In this document: positions 11,845-23,399 of the stretch, one piece after another | How the letters are laid out: the number at the start of each line of letters is the position of its first letter | Numbering within the stretch: the first letter of the stretch is position 1 | Assembly (NCBI GenBank): GCA_015680685.1 | Contig: MNCI01023457.1 | Coordinates: 1,572,627 to 1,636,626 of the forward strand | Length of the DNA: 64,000 nucleotides | Reading direction: 5' to 3' | Origin: Gnetum montanum | Taxonomy: Eukaryota; Streptophyta; Gnetopsida; Gnetales; Gnetaceae | Notes under the pieces: model-generated | Told to the model about the DNA's origin: nothing | What the model saw: the letters and a program-made list of their open reading frames with translations, nothing else | Database searches by the model: none | Translations under genes and position numbers: made by a program

Positions 11845-11857
11845 GGCTCTGATACCA
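11845..11857 (-). other. Primer-binding site of the copia element
   Basis: The minus strand reads TGGTATCAGAGCC, an exact match to the plant initiator tRNA-Met 3' end complement. It lies two bases inside the LTR end and 42 bases upstream of the gag ATG. Confidence 0.85.
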
Positions 11858-11859
11858 CT

Positions 11860-12961
11860 TGAGGATCAAGAACTTAGAAGGGCAGTCAAATAAGTTTCCC
11901 AATTTTAAATTTTGTAGCCACTAAAAATAAAATAAATTTTACATGGTTCCCCAATGTGGATACATCCACACTCGAAGGGTAGAATATGTGCACACCTTTG
12001 AACTTTATTTCTTCAAGATGTGGTTTGAAGGACATCACACCCTTTACAAGCTTTGAGCTTCACTCTGGAGTGTTTTGTCACTATGAAACCACTCAACTAT
12101 TCAAGGTCTTGACAAGCTCAAAATGTGATTTAGAGGATCCCATAACCTTTACAAATGTGAGCTCTTCACTAGAGTGTTTTTTCACCACAAAACCACTTAA
12201 TCTCATAGGATCCTGACAAGCTCAATGAAGATGTCTTCTTGCAAGAAGCACATCAACCCCATAGTGCTACAAGAATGAAAGAAAAAGAACAGGGAAGGAG
12301 TGAAACTTGATTTATAAATCCCTTGTACTTGAAAATACAATTAATATAAGAAAATGATGATTCAATAAAGAACAATGACAAATTCTCTAGAGTAGCCAAT
12401 AAATAATCTTTCAATGAATAGTGCTTGCATAATTCCAAATATTTTCACTTTGTCTTATACCCTCAAAGTTTTCAAAACCTCCTCAAAATTAATGCAATGA
12501 CTATCAAATGGCTAGTATAGATGTCTACTTCGAAGATTAGACATCCAACTAAGAATAGCCTTAATGCAAGAGAGATGTCTTCTTAAAGGTGTAGATATAT
12601 ACTGTGAGATGTCTTCCTATAGATGTCTACTATGCAAGATAGACATTTTCTATTTTAGAAAGACGTCTACTTTCCAGAAACACTTTGAGATATGAAGCAT
12701 TTCTTTGACCCTTGGGATTCTCAACATTCCTTAGAATATATTTGTTTGGCTTGTAGACTTTGTTAACATTCATGTTCTTATCTTGTCCTCTTTAGTCTTC
12801 ATTTCATCATGGTAGCTTATGTTCTTGAAGTCCTATCTCTCAATTTGAAGTCCTTTCCTAATTAACTCTCTTATGGTCTTGCAAGATCACAATCACACAC
12901 ATACATTCTACATTCTCCATTTTCTCTAAGGTTTTGACATACCAAAAGGTCAACAATAGCA
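11860..12961 (-). mobile_element. 5' LTR of the copia element
   Basis: In minus sense it runs from TGCTATTGTTGACC to CTTGATCCTCA, about 1.1 kb, and is followed by two bases and the PBS. The 3' edge is fixed by the PBS; the 5' edge is the TG that ends the non-coding block just before chromovirus integrase sequence resumes. No sister LTR is in the window. Confidence 0.65.
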
Positions 12962-12974
12962 TAGTTGTTTATTT

Positions 12975-13870
12975 TAGATATTTTTAACTTCATGGTGTTT
13001 TGATTAAGATTGTTTATGATAGCAATGTAAAGTTTAATTTTATCTTTTATCTTTTTAGAAAATTTTGAGCACTAATATGAATCTTAGCTCAATCTATTAT
13101 TTGCAGACAAACAATTAGACATAGAGGATGAATCATATTCTAGAGAAGAACCTCAAAGCTTATACATTAAACTATAAATATAGTTAGAATAGGATTCTTT
13201 CTTTGAAAAAATTTTCTTATAATAATAGTTATCATGCCAATTTAAAAGAAAAACCATATGAAGTATTATATGATATATCTCATTGCATACCTTTATGTTG
13301 GAATACAACAAATGATAGATAGAAAACCAACATAAACATCAATAAAGAGGCTATATAATAGTTCAAGACTATAAGACACAAATTAAAAGTGGAAAAAGAG
13401 AAATTTACTGAGTATGCTAACAATAGAAGAATACCATTTAGAATTCATGATTGTAGGTCAAGTCAAGTATTTCTTAAAGTTTTTTCTTTGAAAGAAATTA
13501 TGAGATTTGGTTCCTTTCCAATGTTAAAAAAAGCTTAGTGAAGTTACATATTAGGTTAATCTTCCATAGAAATTGTAATCTTTGCTTCATCTATTTCACA
13601 CTTCTTTATTAGGGAAGTGCATTTTAGATCCTAGCCATGTGATAGAATGACAGGATGTATAGCTATAGATTGATGTTAGTTATGTAGAATATCTTGTTAA
13701 TATATTTGATAGGATGCAATGAAGATTGAGAAGCAAAGTAATTTGTATGGTTAAAGTGATTTGAAAGAGAGATGATGCATAAGAAGGAACATGGAAAGTC
13801 AAAAAGGATTTATATATGACTTACTCTAAGATATTCCAAGAAGAAAGTTCTTAAGGATGGATAGATGTAC
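12975..13870 (+). pseudogene. Chromovirus-type Ty3/gypsy integrase, 3' half of pol, degenerate
   Basis: Across several frames the plus strand reads LHGVLIKIVYDSNVKF (the region of the second catalytic Asp), a decayed PQTD-x-Q segment, FSYNNSYHAN (usually EFSYNNSYHAS), PYEVLYDISHCIPLCW (usually APYEALYGRRCRSPLCW), IRHKLKVEKEKF, then LKEIMRFG. Its C-terminal part is GKCILDPSHVIE..DVSYVEYLVNIFDR, the tail of Del/Tekay-type elements. A copia LTR ends at 12961, so the upstream part of this integrase was displaced by that insertion. Stops and frameshifts make it dead. Confidence 0.7.
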
Positions 13871-15358
13871 CTCCCTTATTCTAGATATCCCTCCCTAGTT
13901 GGTATATGTTATGATTTAAACCTTTGATGTGTTCATTGAGTAGCCTATACTTTTGGAAAAGTATATGTTGGGACTTGAAATAATCAAAACATAGGTACAC
14001 CCCAAGACATGTAGTTACATTAGAACTTTACAGCTCAACATTACCATTGGAATCAAATCCATAACTTGGAGCTTCCAAATAAAGAGTCTTACCACTAGGC
14101 TAACAACTCATTATATTTGTATCATGTATCTTTATGTGCCATGCTTATAATTTTTATTTTTTTATTTTTGTATTTTATATTGAGTTTTAGCACATAGTTG
14201 AGTTATGTGCCTTGTAATTACTTTTATAAGATGTTGTTTACATTGTTATTAACTTATCTTAAGTATATGTGTACTAATCCTTATTAGAGTTTCAAGTAAG
14301 TAGGTATTAGGTACTAGATGGTTCATTAACTTATGGGGTTCTACATCAAACATGTATGCTTTGATTACTATATTTTTAATTATGATTTTACATTAAATTG
14401 GTGCTTGGTTATGATAATTTATGTTTTATTTACTAGAGTTGCAATAAATGGTTGTATCCTCTAAATAAATTGTTGGGGTTCAAATCTTATATCTTGTATA
14501 ACTTATGGCTTTCATATATCTTATCACTTAACAATTAATAATTATTTGGAGAAGAAACCTTAATAATATATTATTCATAGAAATAAGGTTCATCTTTTTA
14601 TTTTAGATTTATGCTACACATGTTTATGGGCTTTAGTAATGCATTAGCAATATTTGTTGATCAAATTGTAGCATGCATTTTTGAGTATATATACCTGGAA
14701 ACCCTTTAATTAGTAATCATCCATTTGCAAATCTCAAATTATTTGGAAAATCTCAAATATTTTGTTTAGTTATGTTTTTCCACCACTTGAGATTTTTGTT
14801 TTTTTAATTATATTTTTATACTAATATTTTTTATGATTTTTATGTATGAAGCATCATACAATAGGAGTCTTTTAATTTTTTTAGAATTCTTATGCATAAA
14901 TCATCTCATGATAAGAATTTTGTTTTGTTTTATTTTATAATCCTTATTTGTAAAGCATCTCATGGTGAGTATCTATTTGTTCAATGAAGCTAGCATGGAG
15001 GAAGTTATTGATTAGTTTAAGAGGATCCTAATGCATTCTACAATCATTCACTATCTACAATAGTGAAGAAATTATACATATGAACCTTTTTTAATACAAC
15101 AAGGGAGAAGGTTTTGATTAGCCATCATTATTTTAAGTGATGGTAAGATGCTCATTTCTCATGTTGAAGACTTGGGTTTGAGCTTGGGCACAACCACTTA
15201 AAGAGGTTAGGCTTTTTCTCATTTGCTAATCCTCCTAGGATCCTACTTTGTGGGATGAGCATTGTGGATATAGCTCATGATCCTATGATTCTTTTAAGGA
15301 TGATGGATTTGATTAAATTTTGATGAATGACATAAAAACATATAGTATTTTAACTAAG
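13871..15358. other. AT-rich non-coding DNA, no feature recognised
   Basis: This stretch follows the chromovirus integrase and ends at the target duplication of element D. It probably includes the 3' part of the chromovirus, but I could not find LTR ends or a coding segment that stands up. Confidence 0.5.
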
Positions 15359-15363
15359 CTTGG
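15359..15363. other. Target-site duplication of element D, left copy (CTTGG)
   Basis: CTTGG directly precedes the LTR terminus TGATAAGC. The same five bases directly follow the other LTR at 28579-28583. A 5 bp duplication is the norm for plant LTR elements. Confidence 0.85.
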
Positions 15364-16231
15364 TGATAAGCAACAAGTATACCCTACATCCAACCATACA
15401 AATCACTAACATTCACTCAGTGATCTAATGGAATTCCAAAGACTTTAGATTTCTAAGTACACTAGTTCCAGGAGATAAAACTAATCATTGCAACCATTGT
15501 CTTCCCAGTTCCACTTATGAAGTAAAAGTATATGATTAAGTGTAACTGAGGCATATGAATTTTATCATTTTTATCTTTTATGGTTTGAGTCACCTAAGAA
15601 TAAGAATAAAGAATAAAGTAATTAATTTATTAACCAATCTAATCTAATTACTATCCAATATTTAACTAATCATAACATAAGCATTTGTTCCCACTTGCCA
15701 TACACATCTTGAACACATTATAACACTACTGGGTTACCAAACATTAAGCATTACTAGGATTACCAAGTGCTACGCATATGCTCAAAGTGGTCATACTTAT
15801 GTTTTCTATTAAATTGATGTTATTTAATTACTTAAAAACATTAAAGTAAATCTCATGAATATTAAATGCATAAGGAAAAAATTAATCTAGTCCAAGTGCT
15901 ACAAGGTTTATCAGAAAATCTCATCTTTATTGTCATCCACATTGAAGTGCTTAGGTACAATAGTGCTCGAATAAAGATCCGTACACTCTTTGACTCCTAT
16001 TGCGGGCACTTAGAAAATATTCTAACTCTCAAATGGAAAAACTACAAGTGCTTCACTATAACTAGGAAACTATTGTCATAAATGTGATGAGTAGGCACAC
16101 ATTTATAAGAAAAAATAGGGTGCCCCATTGACGAGTACATGTCAACAAGTCAAACACTATGTTGAAGAGATACTATCGATGGGATCACTTCAACAACATC
16201 CCATCAATGTGGCCCAATTACTAACTCATCA
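15364..16231 (-). repeat. 3' LTR of element D
   Basis: 868 bp. In minus sense it starts TGATGAGTTAGTAATTGGGC and ends GTTGCTTATCA, giving a TGATGAG/CTTATCA inverted end pair. It aligns along its length with 27697-28578 and, more distantly, with 46862-47823. A PPT lies directly upstream. Confidence 0.88.
16101..16107 (-). promoter_or_regulatory. TATA box in the U3 of the element D 3' LTR
   Basis: The minus strand reads TTCTTATAAATGTG about 125 bases from the LTR start. The same TATAAAT is kept at the equivalent place in the 5' LTR (28434-28440) and as TATAAATAG in the LTR of element C (47651-47658), while flanking bases differ. The call as a promoter is inference. Confidence 0.5.
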
Positions 16232-16240
16232 TACCCCCAC
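16232..16240 (-). other. Polypurine tract of element D
   Basis: The minus strand reads GTGGGGGTA directly before the LTR start TGATGAG. This primes plus-strand DNA synthesis in LTR elements. Element C has GTGAGTGTA at the same place. Confidence 0.7.
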
Positions 16241-16459
16241 AACTAAATGAAAACTTGTCCTTGAGTTCCTTAAAAAAACTGGGATGGTATGGAATTATTG
16301 ACTAACTATAAACACACAAAAAAACACCACAAAAATTGAGGGCCTAAGTGTATGGTTTACAATCATTAGAAAATTTTGGTGTTTAAGAAAACAAAATTAA
16401 ATACTAGGAAAAAACTAATAAACATAACTCCTTGAATGACATAAAGATGATGAATAAGT

Positions 16460-19306
16460 TCAAGTGGTCCTAGACAATAGAGGCTCCTAAGGTTTAAAAG
16501 GACCTTCTCCTACTTTGGATGCATGTGGTTGTTGAGGTAGTTATTGTGGTTTTCTTATGACAACTACAACTTCTAGTGGAAGATGGAAGACATCTAACAA
16601 TGCATTTATCTTCTCCTCCTTACTCCAAGGATCATTCATTGTCCAGGTGGCTTCACCAATCTGGGTTAAAATGGGAATATCCCCCAAATAGGGCATTACT
16701 AGTAATAGCTCCTTCACATTCATGAACAAGGCAATGAACTATTTACATTTGATGTCGAACACTCTAATTGCATTCTACAAATCCTAGTAGTCATTCATCC
16801 TTTTGGCTAGGTTCTCATAAGTTGTTCTTTGATTGGTGAACTTCTCCTTGAGAACCTTGAGTTCCGTGCTTGCTATCTCAAGCTTCTTCTTGGTCTCCTT
16901 ATGGTGCTTGACCTTTACCTTGTACAATAAGTATGAGCTAGCCACTAGTTTTTCCAACCCTGATCATAGCCTTCTAGTAGCTAGCATCATCAAGTTTGCA
17001 TAGCAGAGATTGACAAGCTTCATGTATTTAGTCATATCCTCAATTTTCAACTCTTTTAGGTATATTTTAGCCTTGTTGTATGTGTTCGGCCTATCCAAGA
17101 TAAGCTACCAAACATTGCCTCCTTACTAGAGTTGCTAGAGGGCCTCGTTAACCTTTGCCTTTGCAAATTATATTTCTTTTTTTTATTTCTTTCTATAATC
17201 CCACTGATCCGTATAATGATTTTTAACCCTTTTAAACTTCAAGGCCTCATTCTTATAAGAAGCAATATCAATTGCAAATTTTTGGTATAAGAAATAGACT
17301 TCCTCCATGGAGAGGTCTTAGTTTTCTACTACCAATCTCTTCAATTCTGTGTTCATCATGGCTAGCTACTCCTCTTATTAATAGATAAATTCTTTCATCT
17401 GCTACTTCTTCACATCAACATTTTTTAGGTAATAGTTTTCTATAGTAAGGACCTCATTCTCCTAATGAGTCTTTCTAAATGTTGTGTATCATGGCATATG
17501 CCAAGGACTAGTCAAAAACTACTAACTCCTTAGCATACTTAACCTCTTTCAATTTGGCTTGAAGCTATTGAAAAGCTTAATCTTACATGATTGCTTGGTT
17601 GAGCAACATGGTATCAATGAGGTAGGCTCTTAACCTAGTAAATTTCATAGCTAAGCGTTGGTTCTCAACTCGAGCTATTTCAAGTTACATCTCCATGATG
17701 ATGCATTTACCCTTTGTCTCAAGCAGCTCTAATTGGATTGTAGTGATGGTATCTAGAATATCAAAGACATTTGTAATCAGCTTCCTGGTTCCCACTAGTT
17801 TTCCTAGTAATTCCTCATGCTAGGTAATGCTCAATTAGCTGCTAAGAGTTCCTATAGACATCTACACATCTCTAAGTGTAGAAACGTCTAGTATAGATGT
17901 TGCAAGCCCATTAAGTGTTTTGGACACTTTATCAATAATCACTTTAGCCATAGTCTCCCACCCATGGTGCTACATCACTAGGATAGTTGGCCCCTCACCC
18001 TCCAAATGCACCAAAAAGGTAGCAGCATTCCCATAGATGTTTGAAAACTGTTGTTATTGTGAGATGGACACTATTACCTCTCAGGAATTTGGATTTGACC
18101 TTGCAGGCACTTGCATTCATTGGGCTAAGAAAATTGGTGTTCCACCTTCCATTTGACTAATGGTTCAAGCCACTTCATTAAGGTGGTTCATTGCTAGTTA
18201 GTACACAGATGGACCACTACCACTTGTTCTTGCTTGTTGTTGCTACTATTACAAGAGCTACACTTAGAGTTCACACATATGCTCAATAACATGAGTCTCT
18301 AGCATTGTTTAGTGAGTGGGTGGTGGGGATGGTGGTTGCTACTCTTCTTCTTAGATCACTTTTGTAAGCACTTTATCCTTCATCATTTCTGCCCAAGAGG
18401 TGGTCAATGCATGTCAGATGACATCATTCATGTAGCTTGCTATGCCTCCCCTCTTGCATAATTTTCTAATAAGTCATGGAAGGGGGAGTACCTTCCTTCC
18501 ACATTCGTTCTCCTTGGATCATTTATCTATCTCAAGATAGATCAGTTGTGGAAATTTGATTGGGAATCTTTTGCTTATAGCTACACATGCACAAGCAGAG
18601 AATGCTATGACTTTGCTTCGCCTCACCATTGGATTGAGGTGAAAGACCATAATCTTAAAGTATGCATGTTCCACCATGGTGAGTGCACCAAACTCTTTAC
18701 AGTCAACTCCATAGAACTGTTGCATCCATTCTTTCTTGATGCTAAGATCTTCCTACATTGGAATTTTAGCAAGAGTGGCCCTAGTCTCAAGCAAACCAAG
18801 AACTTTTAAAATTGCTTTCACTGAGTAAGACATAGAAATGTCCTTAATTTTGACTATTGAATTGACTTACCTATTGTTCCAGAAGAGGTAGGTCTCTCCC
18901 ATGTACCACTCCCCACCAGAAGTGATGATGGGCCACATGGGAGAGTTCTACAATTACATCTTAACTTCTAGAGGAGCGAACTCTAAGAAAGGTCCAAAGT
19001 TTAACTCATGGACTACCAATTTCTTAGCATCCTTAGATTTTATTTATTTAAGACATGCATCTATCAAGGTGACCTCAAGGCTTGGTCTTGGCCCTAGTGC
19101 CTCATCTCAGTGTGACCATTCAGTTGCGGATGCTTCTTCAAAATTTTCCTAATAGATTCCACTTCGAGCTCCTCCTAAAGAGGTCTTGTTGCCTGGGTTT
19201 CAACTGCCTACTCCTAGGGATATTCCTAATCCCTTTCAATTCTTGACTATTTGTCCCTTGATTGGGATGATCCTCCTTCCTACACATGCTTTCCTTTGGG
19301 TTCCAT
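16460..19306 (-). pseudogene. Third ORF of element D, env position, coiled-coil protein (~949 codons)
   Basis: From the ATG at 19304-19306 to the TGA at 16460-16462 is 2847 bases, exactly 949 codons, although many stops lie between. The homologous ORF of element C is 945 codons, starts at the same conserved splice-site/ATG junction (MEPKGKH here, MTPK*KH in C) and ends in a similar tail. The N-terminal third has WYMGETYLFW.., then FHLNPMVRRSKVIAFSACAC and FPQLIYLEID...GRKVLP, a pattern that recalls the putative plant transposon protein domain found in plant retroelements (from memory, not searched). The C-terminal two thirds is rich in charged heptads, for example KKKLEIASTELKVLKEKF, consistent with a long coiled coil. 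It lies in sense downstream of INT. Function unknown; env-like by position only, and I saw no clear signal peptide. Confidence 0.7.
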
Positions 19307-19606
19307 CTATGGTCACAACATAACCAAGCATTAGCATATAATGTGTAACTTATAACTTTTAGGTACCTTATCTCGTTGGGCAATTACACATTGACTAAGT
19401 TATGACTATAATAGATTGATTATTTTAGTATTATTTTAACATAATTTTGTTTGGAATGTCACCAAAGTTTATTGGAAGGGTTTAACTTTCATAAATTGAT
19501 GTTTCAATGTTATTTTCTTAGTTAAACCTTTGTGAGAGTTAGAAAAATTTCAAAAACAATTTCATCAAAAACCTAAGGTTTGTGGCCATCATGACAAAGA
19601 GCTTAC
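19307..19606 (-). other. Likely leader intron upstream of the third ORF of element D
   Basis: The donor GTAAGCTC lies at 19606 and the acceptor is ACCATAG directly before the ATG. Element C has the same donor (GTAAGCTC at 51226) and an acceptor GATTATAG directly before its ATG, giving 300 and 322 base introns. Shared placement in two diverged copies is the evidence. Confidence 0.55.
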
Positions 19607-19751
19607 ATCTGGTAGCTACAAGACTAAAGAATACACTAAATCAAACAAAAAATTTGGAAGTTATGGCTCTTGAAAGATTCTGGGCTCTGAAAAATTCAAA
19701 AACTTTTCCCCTGTTTAAGCTCAAATGTAAAAAAATCTCAAGTTTCACCAC

Positions 19752-19760
19752 ATATATATA
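19752..19760 (-). promoter_or_regulatory. TATA-like site upstream of the third ORF of element D
   Basis: The minus strand reads TTCTATATATATGTGG about 150 bases upstream of the splice donor. Element C has CCTATATATACC at the equivalent place (51353-51364). The sequence around it resembles the U3 of the LTR of the same family. Confidence 0.4.
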
Positions 19761-19769
19761 GAATTTTCT

Positions 19770-21359
19770 TGCCTTGCATCAATAGGGTTTCATAGATGGG
19801 GTCTTGTCTATGTGTTCCCTCCTATCAACGGAGCCTATGTGAAAATTTTTTTCCTTTTAAAATTTTTTAAAATAAAAGGAGTTTTAACATGAAATTGGGA
19901 TCCTTATAGAGCTAGAAAAGCCATGAACACATTGAAAAGCTTGAAGAGGGCTTGATAATTCACAAAAATTGGAGAATGAGATATTTTTGGAAAAATACCA
20001 TTAAGAAGCGCATAGTTGGATGCAATGAATGGGGAATCTAGATTGATTTGATTACAGAAATGCCTAAGGATAAGGAAATTAACTAACCCAACCAAGAGAT
20101 AAGTAAGTGAATCCTCCCCATAGTAGGATCATGCCCTTTTTGCACTTGCATATTCTTAAACCAAGGAGTCTGTGGGTCCCATGATTGATTAATGGTTATG
20201 AAAAGTTAAGGACCTAATCAAAAAGAGCCTACCTAAGAATTTTAACAGATCAAACTAAGACATTGAACAAGACATGAAAACTATCAATGAAGTGAAAAGT
20301 GAAAAGCATTGGCGATGAGAGAGAAGGTGGAATGGAGTTCCAAATCATGGTCACATGAAGTCCCTTGTGGATTTTGTGGTTAAATGACCTAATAAATTCC
20401 ATCCTTAGTCTAGATCAAAACCAACCTCTTTCAGTGGCATCACATCAATACTCTAAGATGTACCCATCCCCTCAAAACAAAAGAATGCTCCCACAAATCA
20501 AACACCATTCCTTATGGAAAAAAAAAGAGAAGTAGGAAGTGAGAAAGGTCCTTACTTAGAGAGGACCTTTAGGCATCAATAACATGTCTTTCTAGTCCTA
20601 TAACTAGTGCTTGTAGCCCATTATTTTGTCTAAGGGGTGTGCTTTGAATTTCCATCCTTTTTTTGATTTTATGTTTTTATCGAATTTTGGATGGGAACCA
20701 CAACATGCAAAGACTTTGAATTCCTATTATTGGTTGATAGTGGAATGGTAAGAAATCCATGAAAAAACTCATCCACTCAAGAGAGTAGAAAAGTACAAAG
20801 AGCGTCAAGTCCCCTTGAAGTCACATCCTTGTCAATCTATTTAATCTTTCCTAATTTTGGAAACTACCGAGGTCACAAGTTCATTAAAGTTTTATTAATG
20901 AAAGGGATCTCATATTTCCAAAACCAAGAACACCATAGATTTTTGTGGATAGGTGAATGATGTGGACTCACTACATGTTCCATGAAAAAAAACCTTGTCT
21001 TAGTTATCAATCATCAAAATTCAAAGATAGAATGTAGACATTAGCAATCAAAAACATTAAGTACAAACCAATTTCTATTAGTATCACCATGTCCTATTAG
21101 TAATAAAGAAAAAAAAACCAAGTTATTGGAAAACATAAGAAAAATACACATACAAAAAAAAAGTAAAATATAAAATAAATTATAAAATATCCAAGAAATA
21201 TAAAACATACTAACAATGGTGTAAAACAAAAAATGTGAAAAACAAAGAAAGTATAAAACAAAAAATGTAAAAACTAAGTAGCCACTTGAATGATTAGCAT
21301 GGATGGAAATCTTCCCCATGACTAAGTTGGAAGGAGGAGATCTAAAAAATTGAGCGTGG
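19770..21359. other. Spacer between integrase and third ORF of element D
   Basis: No ORF is convincing. The part up to about 20390 aligns with 51440-52020 of element C. A block at about 20690-20830 appears in element C at about 52040-52180 in the opposite orientation. Confidence 0.6.
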
Positions 21360-22560
21360 TTATTCATTCAATGAGGTGTTACTAGCACTAGCTCTTTTGG
21401 GCTCATAGAAAGGTTTGACTTATTATGTGTTGACCAATAACTTCTTATTTGGGCTTTCAAGTTCTTAGATCAACATGGCCCTAGGAGGGAAGGTTTTATA
21501 AATGATGTAAGGCCCTTCCCACAATGTTTTGAACTTAGTCTTTTAAGGTACATGTATGGGGTTCTAATAAACAACCTTGTCTCTAAGTTAAAATTTTACT
21601 TTCTTTATTTTGAGGTCATGACATTGTTTGTTAAATGCACTATCCACTTCGTGCAAAGATAGGGCCACCAATCAATTATCATATAACACATTAAGGTTGA
21701 TTAGTCTTTCTTTCTATGCTAGAATTAGGTTAAGATCAAGGTCACATGTTGTTGAAATTCTACAAAGCTCAAACTAAATAAGAAGAGTTGGAAGTTTTCT
21801 ATACATCAGCTCATTGGAAGAATAGCCTATAGGAAGTTTCCATGTTGATCAATAGGCCCAAAGGGCATCGTTAAGTTTTTTTCTCCAATCTCTTCTATAT
21901 TTACTAATTGTTCTTATTAAGATCTTAGTGATCTTCCTATTTGCAATCTCAACTTGATTGTTAGCTTTTGGGTGATAGGGTGTTGTTAATTTATGTTCTA
22001 CCTCCAAGCGTTGCATGAGCATTTGAAAGGTGGTGCCTATAAAATGAGTAACATTGTTAAAAATCAATGCACATGCCACCCCAAACCTATTCACAACATT
22101 CTATGGTACAAATCAAGTAGCTCTCAAAGATGTGCAGTCAATGACAGCTACTACTTTTGTCCATTTTGTACAATAGTAAACAATGACTATGATGTACAAC
22201 TTTCCATTCAACATGGCTGTGATGGAACCCATGAAGTCAATGCCCCAAAGGTCGAAGGATTCTAGTGATTGGATCCATTGCTAACATCCATCCATTTGAG
22301 TGGTCATTACACCATCACATTGATAATGATCACAAGAGTGAATGAATTGGTAAGTGTCCCTAAAGAGTTTCAACCAATAATACCCTACCATCAGGATCAT
22401 AATGGTCATGTGTCTCCTAGCATAATGGCTCCTACAAGGGCCCTCATGAGCATCCTGGAGGACATGCAGTTGGTCAACATCAGGAACACACCAATGAACT
22501 AGGCCATTGGTGCACACCTTGTAAAGATGTCTATTAATCTCCATGAAGCATTTGGCATGA
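21360..22560 (-). pseudogene. Ty3/gypsy integrase of element D, degenerate
   Basis: In minus sense: an HHCC-like finger remnant (DAHEGPCRSHY..HSCDHYQ), the catalytic core and a C-terminal domain (KFKTLWEGPYIIYKTFPP, VKPFYEPKR) ending at a TAA at 21360-21362. In the DDE triad the first Asp has become Tyr (IVYYCTKW, usually VDYxTKW), the second is Asn (LIFNNVTHF, usually ISDNGTHF), and the Glu remains in NNQVEIANR. The integrase of element C also has Asn at the second position. Frameshifts near 21850 and 22100 separate the open pieces. Confidence 0.8.
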
Positions 22561-22809
22561 TGAAGAAACTATTGTTTCTTCCTATGATCTATGTCTTGTG
22601 GCATCTTCTGAGTTAGAAGATAAGTAAGGATGCCATCATACCATGTAGGTTCATTAGGCACTTGTTCATATATTACACCAACAGAGATAAGTTCATTAGA
22701 AAATTGATCAGAAAGTGTATTTTCCTCCTCTTTGTTGCTCCATTGCAACTAAGAAAAGTGGTCAACAACCACAATCTTAGTTTCCTTTCAATCTACCATC
22801 ATGAGATCA

Positions 22810-23390
22810 AATTATTGAGAGATCGCATGCAACTGTATGACACAAGGGTTCACCGTTAGTTTGTTCATCAGGAAGCAAATTGAACTATCATCTGTGTACA
22901 TGAATACCTTGTGCCCAAGCACATAGTAACTAAATTTTTCCAAGGCATACACCAATGTCATTAGTTCTTTCTTCATTGTGATGGAGTTCAATTGTGCACC
23001 CACAATGCTTCAGATCACATAGTGAATGTAGTATGGACATTTCTAATCATCTAACTATGTGAGCATAGCTTCTAATGTATAGTTCATTGCCTTCATCATG
23101 ATGTGGAATGGTCTAGACTAGTTAGGTGCTCATAGAATTAGAGTTTCTATGAGCTTCTTCTTGAGTTGTTAGAATGCCTTTTCACATGCCTTAGTCCATA
23201 CGAACAAAGCATCTTTCTTTGTTAGCTTTACCAACAGTTTAGCAGTCTTAGAAAAATTCTCTATGAATCGCAAGTAGTAGCCAGTGTCACCAAGGAATGA
23301 CCAAACATCTTTAAAAATTTCCAGCTGATAGGTAATTTCTTGGATGACCCTTATTTTTTCAAGGTCCACCTAAATCCCTACTTGTGAGAT
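22810..23390 (-). pseudogene. RNase H and RT-RNase H connection of element D, degenerate
   Basis: The open piece at 23169-23369 reads IRVIQEITYQLEIFKDVWSF then FIENFSKTAKLLVKLTKKDA, the standard connection after RT in gypsy pol. The piece at 22812-23003 reads MTLVYALEKFSYYVLGHKVF then YTDDSSICFLMNK, the second half of the retroviral-type RNase H, with the third acidic position kept (YTDDSS). Stops separate the pieces. Confidence 0.75.
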
Positions 23391-23399
23391 TCTATGCCC

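Noticed and set aside
14590-14700. Possible RT-like stretch (MFMGFSNALAIF) on the plus strand
   Set aside because: Resembles the PFGLSNAPATF motif of gypsy RT, but no further RT motif could be read on either side.
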